This document shows positions 62,063 through 64,000 of a stretch of 64,000 nt of DNA, one piece after another. The notes below the pieces were generated by a model. It was not told the DNA's origin, searched no databases, and was given only the letters and a program-made list of their open reading frames with translations. This DNA is from Streptomyces phaeofaciens (GTDB lineage: Bacteria > Actinomycetota > Actinomycetes > Streptomycetales > Streptomycetaceae). The stretch lies in contig NZ_BMSA01000002.1 in the NCBI RefSeq assembly GCF_014648915.1, positions 558,001-622,000 of the forward strand, in the 5' to 3' direction. Numbering within the stretch: position 1 is the stretch's first letter; each line of letters starts with the position of its first letter. The position numbers were made by a program, and so were the translations under genes.

Positions 62063-62803
62063 GTGGAACGCAGCAGCCCGGCTCCTCCCGGCGTGTCCCG
62101 ACCGCTGGACGGCATCCCCCGTCAGCGCGCCCCGCGACCCGCCGAACCGCCCGCCGGAGGGGGCCCCCGCCGCCGACCCCGCGTCCCCGTCCCCTTCACC
62201 CTTTCCTACGCCGCCGTCCTCGTCGTCACCTCCTGGGTCACCGCCCACCTCGACCCCGCGCTCGTGCACGCCCTCCACCAGGGCTCCAGCACCGATGTGG
62301 CGCACCTGCTGCGCGCACCGGTCCTGGTGCTGGTGGCCAGCGCGCTCTGGGTGGCCGGCGGGATCCTCTCGCCGTTCACGCTCGGCTTCCTGCTCGTGCT
62401 CGGCGCGCTGGAACGGCGCCTCGGCGGCGTCCGTACGGCCGTCGTCTTCCTGGTCGGGCATGTCCTGGCCACCCTCGCCACCGAGGTCCCGGTGGGACTG
62501 GCCGTGCTGGTGGGCCATCTTCCCGACAGTTCGTTGCACCGCCTCGACTACGGCATCAGCTTCGGCGTGGCCGCGAGCGTCGGCGCCCTCGCGGGCCTGC
62601 TGCGGCCCTGGCTGCGGTGGCCGCTGCTCGCCGCCTTCGGCGGGATGCTCGCCCAGGACCTCCTCTCCTTCACCGACCCGATGACCGGCTGGGGACACCT
62701 CATCGCCCTGGCGACCGGGATCGGGACCTGGCCGTGGGTCCGCCGCCGGGCCGCGGCACGCGAGCCGCGCGCGGGTGACGTGTCCGCGCGGCGCTCCGCC
62801 TAG
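62063..62803 (+). CDS. Rhomboid-like membrane protein
   Basis: 246 aa with a 50-residue Pro/Arg-rich N-terminus and about six helices. A GxSxG-like serine motif (YGISFGVAAS) and a later His in WGHLIALATGIG resemble the rhomboid protease dyad, so intramembrane proteolysis is possible. Start at the GTG after AAGGAG. Many actinobacterial rhomboid-like proteins are unproven; stated as likely family, not activity. Confidence 0.75.
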   Translation: MERSSPAPPGVSRPLDGIPRQRAPRPAEPPAGGGPRRRPRVPVPFTLSYAAVLVVTSWVTAHLDPALVHALHQGSSTDVAHLLRAPVLVLVASALWVAGGILSPFTLGFLLVLGALERRLGGVRTAVVFLVGHVLATLATEVPVGLAVLVGHLPDSSLHRLDYGISFGVAASVGALAGLLRPWLRWPLLAAFGGMLAQDLLSFTDPMTGWGHLIALATGIGTWPWVRRRAAAREPRAGDVSARRSA

Positions 62804-62889
62804 TCCTCCCCTTCGGATCAGGCCGGCTCCGGTCCGCGGCGGACGGGCGTGCCGGACGCCGCGACCCCGGCAGAAGACCCTGAGGAGCC

Positions 62890-64000
62890 CTAGCCGCCCG
62901 CGGCGGCCGCCCTCAGCCGGCGGGACAGCTCGGGGATCCGGAGCCGGGTCTCCCGCTCGGCGTCCGCGCCGTACAGCAGGTTGGTGAGCTGGTAGGGGTC
63001 GGCGCGCAGGTCGTAGTACTCCCGGAAGAGGACCTCACGGGTGCCCCGCGCCCGGCCGTCGGCGCCGAGGCGGCCGCGGTAGTACTCCGTGTACTGCTCG
63101 CCCTTCCCGACGTACGACGCCCAGGTGTGGATCGGCACCTTGTCCTGGCGGTTCCACCACCACTCGGCCAGCAGGTGCTCCCGGTCGTTGCGGGGGTCGA
63201 GGAGGGAGTGGCCGTCGTGCGGGGTGTCGGGGGTGACGCCGGCCGCCGCCAGCAAGGTCGGGGCGATGTCGACATGCCCGGTGAGCCGGTCGTCCCGGCT
63301 GCCGCGCGCGAGGCCCCCGGCCGGCCAGGACATCAGGAACGGCACCTCCAGGCTCGGCCGGTACGGCACCGACTTGCGCAGCCAGCCGTGATCGCCCCAG
63401 CACAGGCCGTGGTCGCTGGTGAACAGCACGAGGGTGTTGTCGAGCCGGCCCAGCTCGCGCAGCTTGTCCCGGAAGTCGCGCATCGCGTCGTCCACGGAGA
63501 GCAGGGTGCGCAGCTGGCGGGCGCGCAGGGCCCGGCCCTCGGCGAAGGAGTGGCGGGCGGCCCGCAGGAACGGAGGCTTGTCCGCCCGGCCGGTCTCCCG
63601 GACCGACGGCCTGCCGTCCCACTCCGGCACACGCGTGTACGCGTACCTCTCCTCCGGGATGTTCAGCTCGTGCGCCGCGCGCGGGGCGACGTACGCGAAC
63701 CAGGGGCGGGGGTCCGTGCGGGACCGCTCCATGAAGGCGAGGGCGCGGTTCCTGATGACGGTGGTGCTGTAGCCGGGGACGGTACGGACCGTCCCCTGGT
63801 CGTTGTAGTGGCCGTTCGTGTAGGCGACCGGCTCCTGGAGCAGCCACTCGTCGAAGTGCGGCGGGTTGTCCGCGGGGCGCCAGAAATTGAGGTACTTGCC
63901 GAACAGCCCGGTGCGGTAGCCGGCCTCGCGCAGGTGCCGCTGGACGGTGGTGCGCTGGTCCAGGTGGGCGGGGTGGCGGGTGTCGAGGACGCCGTGGTGG
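62890..64000 (-). CDS. Sulfatase family hydrolase (5' end beyond window)
   Basis: Partial: 369 complete codons to the window edge with no start seen. Alkaline-phosphatase/sulfatase fold: early segment LREAGYRTGLFGKYLNFW, metal-binding FTSDHGLCWGDHGW, then DIAPTLLAAAGV. The catalytic Cys/Ser (formylglycine) motif lies upstream, outside the window. It could be an aryl- or polysaccharide sulfatase or a phosphodiesterase. Confidence 0.85.
   Translation of the reverse strand, partial: HHGVLDTRHPAHLDQRTTVQRHLREAGYRTGLFGKYLNFWRPADNPPHFDEWLLQEPVAYTNGHYNDQGTVRTVPGYSTTVIRNRALAFMERSRTDPRPWFAYVAPRAAHELNIPEERYAYTRVPEWDGRPSVRETGRADKPPFLRAARHSFAEGRALRARQLRTLLSVDDAMRDFRDKLRELGRLDNTLVLFTSDHGLCWGDHGWLRKSVPYRPSLEVPFLMSWPAGGLARGSRDDRLTGHVDIAPTLLAAAGVTPDTPHDGHSLLDPRNDREHLLAEWWWNRQDKVPIHTWASYVGKGEQYTEYYRGRLGADGRARGTREVLFREYYDLRADPYQLTNLLYGADAERETRLRIPELSRRLRAAAAGG

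Overview
This window is chromosomal DNA from a Streptomyces. It is very GC-rich, with strong third-position G/C bias, GTG starts and many ATGA/GTGA start-stop overlaps. The gene order (sigR-rsrA, def, a terpene synthase/CYP170 pair, nrdABS, the dasR-dasABCD chitosugar locus, nagB, pdtaS, wblE, ushX-sigH, eshA, sodN/sodX, kgd) is one I recall from the S. coelicolor core chromosome. Several proteins (RsrA, DasR, WblE, the terpene synthase) look near-identical to the S. coelicolor ones, but the sequence differs enough to be another species. I saw no tRNA, rRNA, CRISPR array, insertion sequence or prophage. The sulfatase at the right edge is cut by the window.

Layout. 0-6 kb: thiol-oxidative stress sigma factor SigR and its zinc anti-sigma RsrA, a pair of membrane HD-domain proteins, a TPR protein and peptide deformylase. 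6-9 kb: a two-gene albaflavenone operon (epi-isozizaene synthase plus CYP170A1). 8.7-13.6 kb: class Ia ribonucleotide reductase operon nrdABS (minus strand), led by two NrdR boxes and a cobalamin riboswitch. 14-18 kb: an orphan 1208-residue membrane-anchored P-loop (STAND/NACHT-like) NTPase. 18-20 kb: a sodium:solute symporter with its DUF3311 partner. 20-27 kb: the DasR regulon core (dasR, dasA-dasB-dasC-dasD, nagB) with five dre operators, one of them not attached to a sugar gene. 27-35 kb: signalling genes (PdtaS kinase, WblE, lipid kinase, UshX/SigH), a UBP zinc finger and a Na+/H+ antiporter.

36-39 kb holds what I consider the most interesting system. An EshA-type protein with a cyclic-nucleotide-binding domain inserted in an HK97-like shell fold (a family 2B encapsulin) is translationally coupled to a polyprenyl diphosphate synthase with a disordered, Gly/Arg/Thr-rich N-terminus typical of encapsulin cargo. 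This reads as a terpenoid-precursor nanocompartment.

39-64 kb: small zinc and DUF proteins, nickel superoxide dismutase with its maturation protease (sodN/sodX), a methyltransferase, an ECF sigma operon, an amino-acid ABC transporter, malic enzyme, an MDR oxidoreductase, a small HTH/Clp-N pair with its own palindromic operators, a PadR/DUF4097 pair, the 2-oxoglutarate dehydrogenase Kgd, a two-component system, a spermidine-synthase-like protein, a rhomboid-like protein and a sulfatase. At least seven genes carry a TANNNT -10 box 6-7 bases before the start codon and are probably leaderless. Convergent genes are separated by strong perfect hairpins.
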